Position numbers and translations under genes: made by a program. This document shows positions 8,490 to 15,668 of a DNA stretch of 20,084 bases, in pieces. Position 1 is the stretch's first letter. Each line of letters begins with the position of its first letter. Below the pieces are notes generated by a model. It was not told the origin of the DNA and ran no database searches. It saw nothing but the letters and a program-made list of their open reading frames with translations. The stretch is from a virus: positions 1 through 20,084 of IMG/VR virus record IMGVR_UViG_3300021963_010579. One strand, written 5' to 3'.

Positions 8490-10193
8490 ATGCTTTTGCG
8501 TCCCCGCCAGAAGCAGTTCGTGGAGCGCAGCATCCATGCGCTCGACGAACACGGAAACACCCTTGCGGTCGCCCCGACAGGTGCAGGCAAAACGATCATG
8601 CTCTCGGCCGTCACCGGACGCATGATCGGCGAGCCTGCAAAGGGCACGGGCGGCAAGGCGTGTGTCCTTGCCCATCGCGATGAGCTGACCGGTCAGAACC
8701 TCAACAAGTTCGGCCGGGTCAATCCCCAGCTCACTACGTCGATCGTTGACGCCAAGGAGAAATCCTGGCGCGGACAGGTGACCTTCGCGATGGTCCCGAC
8801 ACTCGCGCGCAAAGACAATCTCGATCAGATGCCGGCCATCGACCTTCTGGTGATCGATGAAGCACATCACGCCGCAGCCGACAGCTATCGCCGGATCATC
8901 GACACCGCGCTTCACCGCAATCCAATGTGCCGGATCTACGGTGTCACGGCGACGCCGAACCGGGCCGACAAGCGCGGGCTTCGGCCTGTCTTCTCTAACG
9001 TCGCAGACCAGATCCGCATCGGTGAGCTGATCGCATCCGGCCACCTCGTTCCCCCACGCACTTTCGTCATCGATGTCGGCGTGCAGGATGAACTCAACAA
9101 GGTGCGTCGCACCGCCGACGACTTCGACATGGCGGAGGTGGATGCCATCATGAACCGCTCTCCGGTCACGGAAGCGGTGATCCGTCACTGGCGCGAAAAA
9201 GCCGGCGAGCGTCAGACCGTGGTGTTTTGCTCCACGATCAGTCACGCGCGCAATGTCACGGACGCATTCAATGCGGCTGGCGTCGCGGCAGGCTTCATCC
9301 ATGGCGAAATGGCTGATGCGGATCGCAAGGCGACGCTGGCGGCCTACGCCAGCGGCAAGCTGCGGGTCATCGTCAATGTTGCGGTGCTGACCGAGGGCTG
9401 GGATCACCCGCCGACAAGCTGCGTCGTGTTGCTGCGGCCCAGCTCCTACAAGTCGACCATGATCCAGATGGTGGGCCGGGGCTTGCGCACCATCTCGCCC
9501 GAAGAGCATCCGGGCGTCATCAAGACCGATTGCATCGTGCTTGATTTCGGTACCTCGACCTTGCTGCACGGATCGCTGGAACAGGACGTCGATCTGAACG
9601 GTCGTGAGCCGGGCGATGAAGCCCCGACAAAGGACTGCCCTGAGTGCGGCGCCGTCGTCCCGCTCGCGACCACCGAATGTCCGCTGTGTGGGCATGTCTG
9701 GGACCGCGCCGATGCCGGCGAGATCGCTCCGCTCGGCGACTTCATCATGTCCGAGATCGACCTTCTCAAGCGATCGAGTTTCCGCTGGTGCGATCTCTTC
9801 GGTGATGATGCGGCGCTGATCGCGAATGGCTTTAACGCCTGGGGTGGCGTGTTCTTCCTGAACGGTCGCTGGTACGGCATCGGCGGGCTGCAGAAGCAGC
9901 GGCCGCATCTCCTGGCCATTGGCGAACGCACCATCTGCTTAGCGGCAGCCAACGACTGGCTCAACGAGCACGAAAGCGATGAGACGGCGCACAAGACCCG
10001 CCGCTGGCTGAACCAGCCGCCGACCGACCGGCAGCTCGCTTTCCTGCCCACCGAGTATCGCCAGGATTTCGGGCTGACCCGCTATCAGGCCTCCGCGTTG
10101 CTCGCCTTCCGTTTCAACCGGGACGCCATTCGCTCCCTGGTCTTCGGGGCAGCCGACGCCACTCCCGAGACCATCGTCGGGAGGGCGGCATGA
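8490..10193 (+). CDS. DEAD/DEAH-box superfamily 2 helicase with C-terminal zinc ribbon
   Basis: This 567-residue protein carries SF2 helicase motifs in order. These are the Q-like N-terminus RPRQKQFVERS, motif I PTGAGKT (29-35), motif II DEAH (123-126) and motif III GVTATPNR. The second RecA domain has TVVFCSTISHARN, motif V NVAVLTEGWDHPPTS and motif VI QMVGRGLRT. After the helicase core a four-cysteine zinc ribbon (CPECG ... CPLCG, about 382-402) is followed by a domain of about 160 residues ending near the stop. It is expected to unwind or translocate on duplex DNA during phage replication or recombination. The start is supported by AAGGAGG at 8478-8484, which overlaps the previous stop. 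Similar helicases occur in many phages; no restriction partner is nearby, so I do not call it a type I or III R subunit. Confidence 0.92.
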   Translation: MLLRPRQKQFVERSIHALDEHGNTLAVAPTGAGKTIMLSAVTGRMIGEPAKGTGGKACVLAHRDELTGQNLNKFGRVNPQLTTSIVDAKEKSWRGQVTFAMVPTLARKDNLDQMPAIDLLVIDEAHHAAADSYRRIIDTALHRNPMCRIYGVTATPNRADKRGLRPVFSNVADQIRIGELIASGHLVPPRTFVIDVGVQDELNKVRRTADDFDMAEVDAIMNRSPVTEAVIRHWREKAGERQTVVFCSTISHARNVTDAFNAAGVAAGFIHGEMADADRKATLAAYASGKLRVIVNVAVLTEGWDHPPTSCVVLLRPSSYKSTMIQMVGRGLRTISPEEHPGVIKTDCIVLDFGTSTLLHGSLEQDVDLNGREPGDEAPTKDCPECGAVVPLATTECPLCGHVWDRADAGEIAPLGDFIMSEIDLLKRSSFRWCDLFGDDAALIANGFNAWGGVFFLNGRWYGIGGLQKQRPHLLAIGERTICLAAANDWLNEHESDETAHKTRRWLNQPPTDRQLAFLPTEYRQDFGLTRYQASALLAFRFNRDAIRSLVFGAADATPETIVGRAA

Positions 10194-10199
10194 CGAGGC

Positions 10200-10604
10200 A
10201 TGTCCGTGACCACCTCATCTTCCGAGCGTCTGCGGCTCTGGCATCCGCGTGGCGAACTCTGCGCAGTCTGCCGGCGACCGACACGTGGCTTTGGCTGGTT
10301 CGACCCGGTGCGGTCGAAGCAGCCGCGCCCGTCTGCGTGGTTCTGTTCGATGGCCTGCCAAGGCTTTTGGTCGCGATCAGCCCGGGGGTCATCGGCCGTG
10401 GTTGACCTCACCGAACAGGAACAGGCTGCCATCCGTGCCGCCATGAAACCGGTGGCCGAGATCATGGAAGAGATCGGCTGGGAGGTGCGCCTGATCGATC
10501 TGTCCGAGGCGCAGGTCTGCACGCTCATCGAGGTCGCCGTGGGCGGCTTTCAGGACGCCATGCGCGCGACGGCGCAAAGCGCAGATGCGGAGGTTCCGCT
10601 GTGA
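10200..10604 (+). CDS. Zinc-finger protein resembling DUF6511
   Basis: This 134-residue protein has an N-terminal treble-clef-like zinc finger: CAVCRRPTRGFGWFDP, then AWFCSMACQGFW. The helical C-terminal half reads LTEQEQAAIRAAMKPVAEIM and ends in a helix reaching VGGFQDAMRAT. The CAVC...RGFGWFDP...FCSxxCQ pattern matches small phage or prophage proteins that I recall under DUF6511; their function is unknown. It starts six bases after the helicase stop and overlaps the HNH-like gene by GTGA, so it is in the same operon. It may be a small DNA- or protein-binding accessory factor of the replication set, which is inference. Confidence 0.75.
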   Translation: MSVTTSSSERLRLWHPRGELCAVCRRPTRGFGWFDPVRSKQPRPSAWFCSMACQGFWSRSARGSSAVVDLTEQEQAAIRAAMKPVAEIMEEIGWEVRLIDLSEAQVCTLIEVAVGGFQDAMRATAQSADAEVPL

Positions 10605-11002
10605 TCAAATCTTGCATCAGGTGCAAAGAGGAAAAGCCCGCGATGGAATTTGGCGCGCGGCAGCGCAGCCTGGATGGCCTGCAGGCGTGGTGCCTCGATT
10701 GTTGCCGTGAATATCAACGCGAGTATGCGCGACTGAATCGCGACCCCGCTCGTCATCGTGAAAGTCAAAGCCGCTATCGTGCCAGGCATCGCGAAAAGCT
10801 GCATGCGCATGAATTACTGCGCAGCGTAGTGCGGTCAGGTCGGATGGTAGTTCCAATTTGGTGTCAACGCTGCGGCTGCGTCACCAAGCTTGAAGCGCAC
10901 CACAGTGACTACAGCAAACCACTCGCAGTCGATTGGCTGTGCTCGATTTGCCATGGGCTTGCGCACCGCTCTGGAAATGGAAAAAAGCATGTTAGACTAT
11001 AA
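10601..11002 (+). CDS. HNH-like zinc-binding protein (possible small endonuclease)
   Basis: This 133-residue protein has an N-terminal CIRCKEEKP...WCLDCCREYQ zinc-binding pair and a basic linker rich in Arg (REYQREYARLNRDPARHRES). A C-terminal HNH/recombination-endonuclease-type core follows: CQRCGCVTKLEAHHSDYSKP, then LAVDWLCSICHGLAHR. The HH dipeptide and the two CxxC pairs fit the beta-beta-alpha metal nuclease fold found in free-standing phage HNH proteins. It starts with GTG overlapping the previous stop and preceded by GGAGG. Its tail runs into the start of the nuclease gene. The sequence is visibly less GC-rich than its neighbours, which suggests recent entry. Catalysis is likely but not certain; it could be a structural zinc ribbon. 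Confidence 0.78.
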   Translation: MIKSCIRCKEEKPAMEFGARQRSLDGLQAWCLDCCREYQREYARLNRDPARHRESQSRYRARHREKLHAHELLRSVVRSGRMVVPIWCQRCGCVTKLEAHHSDYSKPLAVDWLCSICHGLAHRSGNGKKHVRL

Positions 11003-11756
11003 TCGACGCGCCACATGCGCCGACCAGATCAACGCGCTCATCGATGCCGCTATCGAGACCGAGCGCGGCGCCGCGTCTGCGCGAACCTATCTCGGCGGCT
11101 CACGTCTTGGCGTGGCTTGCGAACGCGCGCTGCAATTCGAGTTCACGGGCGCGCCGAAAGACGAGGGCTCTCACTTCAAGGGCCAGACGTTGCGCATCTT
11201 CGAGATCGGTCACGCGCTTGAAGACCTCGCAATCCGCTGGCTGCGCGCCGCAGACATTGATCTCTATACCCGCAAGGGCAATCGCCCCGATGGCGAGCAA
11301 TTCGGCTTCGCCGTCGCCGGCGGGCGTATCCGTGGACATGTCGATGGCATCATCGCCTCAACACCAGGTGCGATCGGACTTGCCGTCCCCGCACTCTGGG
11401 AATGCAAGACGATGAACGCGAAGAACTGGCGCGAGACGGTTGCCCGGGGCGTGGTCGTAGCAAAGCCCGTCTACGCCGCGCAGATCGCGCTCTACCAAGC
11501 CTACATGGAAGCGCAGGTGCCGGGCATCTCGCAGAGCCCCGCGCTGTTCACGGCCATCAACAAGGACACCGCGGAGCTGCACCATGAGCTCGTGCCGTTC
11601 GACGCAGCACTGGCGCAGCGGATGAGCGATCGCGGTGTGCGCATCCTGCAGGCGACCGACGCGGGCGAATTGCTGCCGCGCATCGCCACGAGCCGCGACT
11701 TCCATGAATGCCGGATGTGCGCATGGGCAGATCGGTGCTGGGGGCTGCCCACATGA
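10989..11756 (+). CDS. PD-(D/E)XK nuclease, RecB/phage-exonuclease-like
   Basis: The protein has about 255 residues from ATG 10989 (MLDYNRRATCADQI...). The nuclease core is seen as LRIFEIGHALEDLAIRWL (conserved Glu of motif I), then GRIRGHVDGII (motif II Asp) and ALWECKTM (motif III E-x-K). Downstream is YAAQIALYQAYM, the QxxxY motif typical of RecB-family nucleases. The C-terminus has CRMCAWADRCW, a cysteine cluster like those in Cas4/AddB-type iron-sulphur nucleases; the fourth cysteine could be the one in GVACERAL near residue 43. The frame is open upstream to 10890, but 10989 has GGAAAA eight bases before it and begins the family-like part. With a Sak4-like annealase nearby, it may provide 5' resection for recombination (inference). 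Confidence 0.85.
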   Translation: MLDYNRRATCADQINALIDAAIETERGAASARTYLGGSRLGVACERALQFEFTGAPKDEGSHFKGQTLRIFEIGHALEDLAIRWLRAADIDLYTRKGNRPDGEQFGFAVAGGRIRGHVDGIIASTPGAIGLAVPALWECKTMNAKNWRETVARGVVVAKPVYAAQIALYQAYMEAQVPGISQSPALFTAINKDTAELHHELVPFDAALAQRMSDRGVRILQATDAGELLPRIATSRDFHECRMCAWADRCWGLPT

Positions 11757-14041
11757 GCGAGAGCAACATCGTCTCCCTAGATGCGTGGCGCGATTTCAAC
11801 GACGCGGCTCCGCTAAGCGACCCGTTCAACATCGAGCCGGATCCCGAGCAGATCGCGATCTTTCTCGACGTTGTCTTCGGCTACTGCGAAGGCTGGGCTC
11901 CCCTGCGCGGGTTCGTCGACAAGGGCCAGGGGATTGCAGGCCGTCCGCACAATGTATGGGTCGAAGTCGATGGCAGCCTTCTTGAGAAAGCCATCTCCTT
12001 CGCCGGCTGGGCTGCGCGCGAAGGCGCAGCGTTCTACGTGGTGCCGGGCACGGTCGTTGATGCCGGCAAGGCGAAGGCCGCCGATGTCCGCCAAATGCAG
12101 ACCGTGCTGGTCGATCTCGATGCGGGCGACATCCCCGCAAAGCTGGACCACCTCATACTGCATCTTGGCGAGCCGACGCTGATCGTCGAGAGCGGCGGTC
12201 GCACCCCCGATGGCATCGACAAGCTGCATGTCTGGTGGCGGCTGAGTGAGCCTGCGGAGGCGGAGGATATTGCGTTGCTCTGTCGGCTGCGCGGCGACAT
12301 CGCCGTGAAGGTCGGAGGCGACACGCATTTTCGCTCAGCGCACCAGCCGATCCGACTGGCGGGCTCCGTCTATCACAAGGGCGGATTTACACGCCTCGTC
12401 ACCATTCGTCGCCACAGCCCACAGGCCGAAGTCCACCTGCGTGAGTTTGCAGAGCTGGTGGACGCCATGCCGCCGTTGGCCGGCGTCGGGTGTGAGCCTG
12501 GTCCCGCGTCCGAGAAACCCTCGATCAAAGACATCCTGACCACGCCGGTCCGTGAAGGCGGCGAGGATGACTGGACACGTTTCCAGGGGGCAAGCGCCGC
12601 GATCGGTCATTACGTGCGCATGGCCCACGAGGGCCGCATGAGCCGTGACGAAGCCTGGGAGGCCATCTGCCAGTACAATGCCGCCCAGCTTCGCCCGTGT
12701 TGGCCCCTGGAGCGCCTTGCGAGCGAAGCCCAACGGCTCTGGCGGCTACACGAGGAACGCCACGGCCCGGCCCTGGAGCGGCTCTCCGCTCCGCCCATGT
12801 CAGCCTTGCCGACATTCACGCTCGGCGCCCTGCTCGACGACACCAGCCCCATGCCGGACGACATCATCGCTCCACGCGTGCTGACGCCGGGCGGGATGCT
12901 TGTACTGGGCGGCGCGCCCAAGGTCGGCAAGAGCGACTTTCTGATCAGCCTGCTCGTGCACATGGCGGCGGGCGTGCCGTTCCTGGCCTTCGCGCCAAGT
13001 CGGCCGCTTCGGATCTTCTATCTGCAGGCGGAGATCCAGTACCACTATTTGCGCGAGCGCCTTCAAGCCATCCGCATCGATCCCGCGCTCATAGCGGCAG
13101 CACGTGACAACCTCGTCGCAACGCCCAAGGTCCGCATGCTGCTTGATGCGGGCGGCGTTGCGCTGACCACAGCCGCCGTCCGCGCGCATTACGGTCACAG
13201 CGCGCCGGATATCCTCTGCATCGATCCGATCCGCAACCTCTTCGATGGTGGAGCGGAGGGAGGCGGTGAGAACGACAACACCGCGATGCTCTTCTTCCTG
13301 CAGGCCCGGATCGAAGCGCTGCGCGACGCGGTTGCGCCCGATGCCGGCCTGATCCTGTGCCACCACACTCGCAAGATTACGAAGAAGCAGCTCATCGAGG
13401 ATCCGTTCATGGCGCTTTCTGGCGCAGGATCGCTCCGCAGCTTCTACACATCCGGCATCATCATGCATCGGCCCGACGAAGACCGACCGGAGCGGATGCT
13501 GCATTTCGAGCTGCGCAACGGGCCGGGCATCGAGCCGATCGTCATCGACAAGGCGAATGGGCGCTGGATCGAGATCGATCGGTCCAGCGAGCGTCTCGTG
13601 CGCAAGGCCATGGGCGACAAGCTCGATGCAGAGCGCGTGCGCAAGCACGACGTCATTCTCGGCGTGTTGCTGGATGAGGCGCTGGAAGGACGGCTCTACA
13701 CCATCAATCAGTTCGCGGAAGCCTTCGAGAACCGCGGCGGCCTTGGCGGCAAGGACACGATCCGCGAGCGACTGAACGTCCTTGCCACGAAGGGCTTCGT
13801 GAAGTTCCTGCGCGACGGCACGCCCTACGGACTCGGCCCGTCGCGTTCCCGGTTCGGCTTTCTGTGCGTCGAAGGGATGGCCGCGCCGACGGGCGCGGAG
13901 GCCGTCGATCCCGATACCGGCGAGGTCGTTCCGGCGACCATCGCCGTGCTGCCGACCCACTACAAATCGCCCCAGACGGGCGTGCTGCTCGAGGTCGAAA
14001 ACCCGCAGGTGTGGGTCTACCCGGAAGGCGAAGAGCCATGA
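11753..14041 (+). CDS. Primase-helicase: AEP-like primase domain fused to AAA_25/RepA-type ATPase
   Basis: This 762-residue protein starts with ATGA overlapping the nuclease stop. The N-terminal part (about 40-240) resembles archaeo-eukaryotic-type primases of plasmids and phages, with the metal-binding pair in VLVDLDAGD (Asp121, Asp123) and a later His in KLHVWWRL (His159). The central part is a RecA-like AAA_25/RepA hexameric helicase with Walker A GGAPKVGKS (about 386-394), Walker B DILCID (about 486-491) and the sensor-like LILCHHTRK. The C-terminal part (about 640-760) has a winged-helix-like segment (YTINQFAEAFENRGGLGGKD). It is expected to prime and unwind replication of the element. 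Because it lies immediately before a repeat-rich gap, it may act on an origin there. Confidence 0.88.
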   Translation: MSESNIVSLDAWRDFNDAAPLSDPFNIEPDPEQIAIFLDVVFGYCEGWAPLRGFVDKGQGIAGRPHNVWVEVDGSLLEKAISFAGWAAREGAAFYVVPGTVVDAGKAKAADVRQMQTVLVDLDAGDIPAKLDHLILHLGEPTLIVESGGRTPDGIDKLHVWWRLSEPAEAEDIALLCRLRGDIAVKVGGDTHFRSAHQPIRLAGSVYHKGGFTRLVTIRRHSPQAEVHLREFAELVDAMPPLAGVGCEPGPASEKPSIKDILTTPVREGGEDDWTRFQGASAAIGHYVRMAHEGRMSRDEAWEAICQYNAAQLRPCWPLERLASEAQRLWRLHEERHGPALERLSAPPMSALPTFTLGALLDDTSPMPDDIIAPRVLTPGGMLVLGGAPKVGKSDFLISLLVHMAAGVPFLAFAPSRPLRIFYLQAEIQYHYLRERLQAIRIDPALIAAARDNLVATPKVRMLLDAGGVALTTAAVRAHYGHSAPDILCIDPIRNLFDGGAEGGGENDNTAMLFFLQARIEALRDAVAPDAGLILCHHTRKITKKQLIEDPFMALSGAGSLRSFYTSGIIMHRPDEDRPERMLHFELRNGPGIEPIVIDKANGRWIEIDRSSERLVRKAMGDKLDAERVRKHDVILGVLLDEALEGRLYTINQFAEAFENRGGLGGKDTIRERLNVLATKGFVKFLRDGTPYGLGPSRSRFGFLCVEGMAAPTGAEAVDPDTGEVVPATIAVLPTHYKSPQTGVLLEVENPQVWVYPEGEEP

Positions 14042-14454
14042 TCGCGGGCCTCACGCACATCCCGCAGAACTGCGCTCTGCCCAGTTTAAACCAGATGGGG
14101 CGCAGCGCCGAAACTGCTCCGACACGGCTGCTCGCCGCTTCGCTCTGGTCCGCCGTGATCAGATTGGGCGGGTTTCCGAAACTACCCCGTCAGAATTGCG
14201 CCCTGACTAGTTTGGCTTCGCTCCAACCAGATTGGGTCGATGTGCCATTCCGAAACTGCCGAAACTGGAAAAACATCAATCCAATCAATGCACTATTGGT
14301 CAGTTCAAGTTTAGGGGGTGAAAGCCACCCCCTTCGGGGGTGGGGAGACCGCCGCAGGCGGGGTCTCCCATTCCCACCCCCAGGGGCTTCGCGCGCGCGT
14401 GGCCTGCATCTCAACCCCTCGACCATCCGCCACCTCCCCCAGGGATCGACTTCC
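14042..14454. other. 413-base non-coding region with repeats and strong hairpins
   Basis: The stretch between primase-helicase and RuvC-like genes holds a repeat area and a hairpin area. In 14065-14268 there are two 23-mers (14065-14087 and 14191-14213, 19 of 23 identical), three CAGAT(T/G)GGG(C/T)-type units (14092, 14160, 14228) and several GAAACT(G/A)C or reversed (C)AGTTT words. GAAACTGC is at 14110-14117 and 14252-14259, and GAAACTGG at 14261-14268. An inverted CCAAT...ATTGG lies at about 14281-14298. GC-rich hairpins follow at 14314-14384. This is the best origin-of-replication or regulatory RNA candidate in the window. The frame of the next gene is open across it, but the peptide looks random. 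Confidence 0.5.
14314..14384 (+). ncRNA. Mutually exclusive hairpin set (attenuator or RNA switch candidate)
   Basis: The segment CCACCCCC (14325-14332) can pair with GGGGGTGG (14336-14343) over a TTC loop, or with GGGGGTG (14314-14320) upstream. GGGGGTGG can instead pair with CCACCCCC at 14374-14381. That pairing encloses a second hairpin, GGAGACC (14344-14350) with GGTCTCC (14362-14368), around GCC-GCA-GGC. The two sets of pairings cannot form together, which is the hallmark of switch-like leaders. It lies 70-140 bases before the RuvC-like start. Alternatively it is a palindromic repeat element or terminator; no U-run follows. Confidence 0.35.
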
Positions 14455-14985
14455 ATGAGCACACACCCTGCACCCGTGACCATGCCCGGCCTCCGGTCGA
14501 CGCCGCCCGTCATCCCAGCGGCCCGGACCATCCTGGCCCTTGATCTCGGCACCACGACCGGTTGGGCAGGTCTGGTCCAGGGGGTCGTGCATAGCGGCAC
14601 CATGACGTTCCACACAGGGCGCTACGACGGCGGCGGCATGCGCTACCTGCGTTTCCAGACATGGCTTGAGGGGCTCGCCGAAGACACAGGCGGCGTGGCG
14701 GCGATCTACTTCGAAGAGGTCCGCCGTCACATCGGCACCGATGCAGCGCACATCTACGGAGGCTTCCTGGCGACGCTGAGCGCGTGGTGCGAGCGCAAGG
14801 GCGTGGCCTACCAGGGCGTCCCCGTCGGTACGGTGAAGCGCTTCGCTACGGGCAAGGGCAACGCCGACAAGCAGGCTGTGCTGGCAGCGATGCGCAGTCG
14901 TGGGTTCAACCCTGCCGACGACAACGAGGCCGATGCGCTCGCGATCCTGCTCTGGGCGATGGAGACACGAGGAGGCGTGCTGTGA
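14455..14985 (+). CDS. RuvC-like Holliday junction resolvase
   Basis: This 176-residue protein has the RNase H-like fold of phage RuvC resolvases. The first acidic residue is in ILALDLGTTTGWA (Asp30), the second in AIYFEEVRRH (Glu87/Glu88), and the C-terminal acidic pair is in DDNEADALAILLWA (Glu158, Asp160). RuvC-type enzymes cut four-way junctions symmetrically to resolve recombination or replication intermediates. The N-terminus is about 25 residues longer than the catalytic core needs and is Pro-rich, so a later start is possible. ATG 14455 has only a weak AGGGA ribosome binding sequence. The frame stays open upstream to the ATG at 14038 that overlaps the primase stop (see findings). The next gene overlaps by GTGA. 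Confidence 0.85.
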   Translation: MSTHPAPVTMPGLRSTPPVIPAARTILALDLGTTTGWAGLVQGVVHSGTMTFHTGRYDGGGMRYLRFQTWLEGLAEDTGGVAAIYFEEVRRHIGTDAAHIYGGFLATLSAWCERKGVAYQGVPVGTVKRFATGKGNADKQAVLAAMRSRGFNPADDNEADALAILLWAMETRGGVL

Positions 14986-15179
14986 AGTGGGCGCCCCCCG
15001 GTTATGGCGGCAATCGCCGCACACCCGACGAGATCAAGCGCGATGGCTGGCGCGAGCAGCGCGTACTGGCGGTCTCGCTCGACGATGCCCGGCTGACCTG
15101 GCCGGAGCGTGAACTGATCCGACAACTCGGCGAGAAGCTCTACGGCGATCGCACCAAACGCAAGGAGGCGCAGCAATGA
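14982..15179 (+). CDS. Small conserved phage protein of unknown function
   Basis: This 65-residue protein starts with GTG, which overlaps the RuvC-like stop. A GGAGG nine bases upstream fits that start. It reads MKWAPPGYGGNRRTPDEIKR in the first part and then LTWPERELIRQLGEKLYGDR. It is basic and helical, without a recognisable domain. I recall similar tiny proteins beside RuvC-like and DUF6362 genes in alphaproteobacterial prophages, but no function is known to me. Its end overlaps the next gene's start by four bases (ATGA), so it is translationally coupled on both sides. Confidence 0.75.
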   Translation: MKWAPPGYGGNRRTPDEIKRDGWREQRVLAVSLDDARLTWPERELIRQLGEKLYGDRTKRKEAQQ

Positions 15180-15616
15180 CCGAATGGACGCCGAGCCTCG
15201 TCGAGGAACGTCTTTCCGAAGCGGCCTTTGTGCTGAAGCGTCTGCCGGCAGACCGCCGGCGCGGCTACTTCAACGTCTGGCCGCAGATCGTGCACGACTT
15301 TGCCGACAAGGTCGGACAGGAGGCAAAGCCGATGCGCGTGCTGCCTTCGCCCGCCGCCATCAGCCGCATGGAGGAAACGCTAAGCTGGACGGTCGGCCTC
15401 GACGCGATCGACGGCAAGATCGTCTGGATGCGTGCACATGGCGAACGGTGGAAGGCGATCTGCTGGGCGGTCGGCATGCAGCGCTCTGCGGCGCATGAGC
15501 ACTGGCTCTACGCGCTCTGCGTAATTGCTTGGCAACTCAACGGGCGGCGAGTCCCTGGCAAGCGTTCGAGGCGATATATCATTGAGCTGGTGCGCCCACC
15601 GGGGCCGCAACCCTAG
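15176..15616 (+). CDS. DUF6362-like phage protein
   Basis: This 146-residue helical protein contains WTPSLVEERLSEAAFVLKRL, a central LPSPAAISRMEETLSWTVGL and KIVWMRAHGERWKAICWAVG, which reads like a helix-turn-helix (RWKAICWAVGMQRSAAHEHW). The C-terminus is basic (VPGKRSRRYIIELV). The layout fits small phage proteins I know as DUF6362, whose function is not established; the W-x-x-I-x-x-x-x-G helix pair suggests DNA binding, perhaps as a late regulator. The start ATG overlaps the previous stop. It is the last gene of the rightward early operon before the toxin-antitoxin block. Confidence 0.78.
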   Translation: MTEWTPSLVEERLSEAAFVLKRLPADRRRGYFNVWPQIVHDFADKVGQEAKPMRVLPSPAAISRMEETLSWTVGLDAIDGKIVWMRAHGERWKAICWAVGMQRSAAHEHWLYALCVIAWQLNGRRVPGKRSRRYIIELVRPPGPQP

Positions 15617-15668
15617 CAGAAGGCACGATCAGTGGATTTGGCCGGCGCATCGTTTGTCGGGGAGCATG

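Noticed and set aside
8379-9908. A long open frame (509 codons) on the minus strand opposite the helicase gene
   Set aside because: It mirrors a well-supported helicase gene, its peptide is rich in Arg, Asp and His with no domain, and such mirror frames are normal in high-GC DNA.
8490-10193. Reading the DEAH helicase as a restriction (R) subunit paired with the methyltransferase at 18499
   Set aside because: They are 8 kb apart with no specificity subunit or nuclease domain on the helicase; the helicase sits in a phage replication operon.
12800-13960. A 386-codon minus-strand frame opposite the primase-helicase gene
   Set aside because: The plus strand holds Walker A and B motifs in a coupled operon; the reverse frame has no recognisable domain or ribosome binding site.
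14038-14454. Treating the open frame before the RuvC-like gene as a confirmed protein extension
   Set aside because: The peptide is full of residues dictated by GC-rich hairpins and repeats and looks unlike a folded domain, so I kept ATG 14455 as the start and listed the extension only as a finding.
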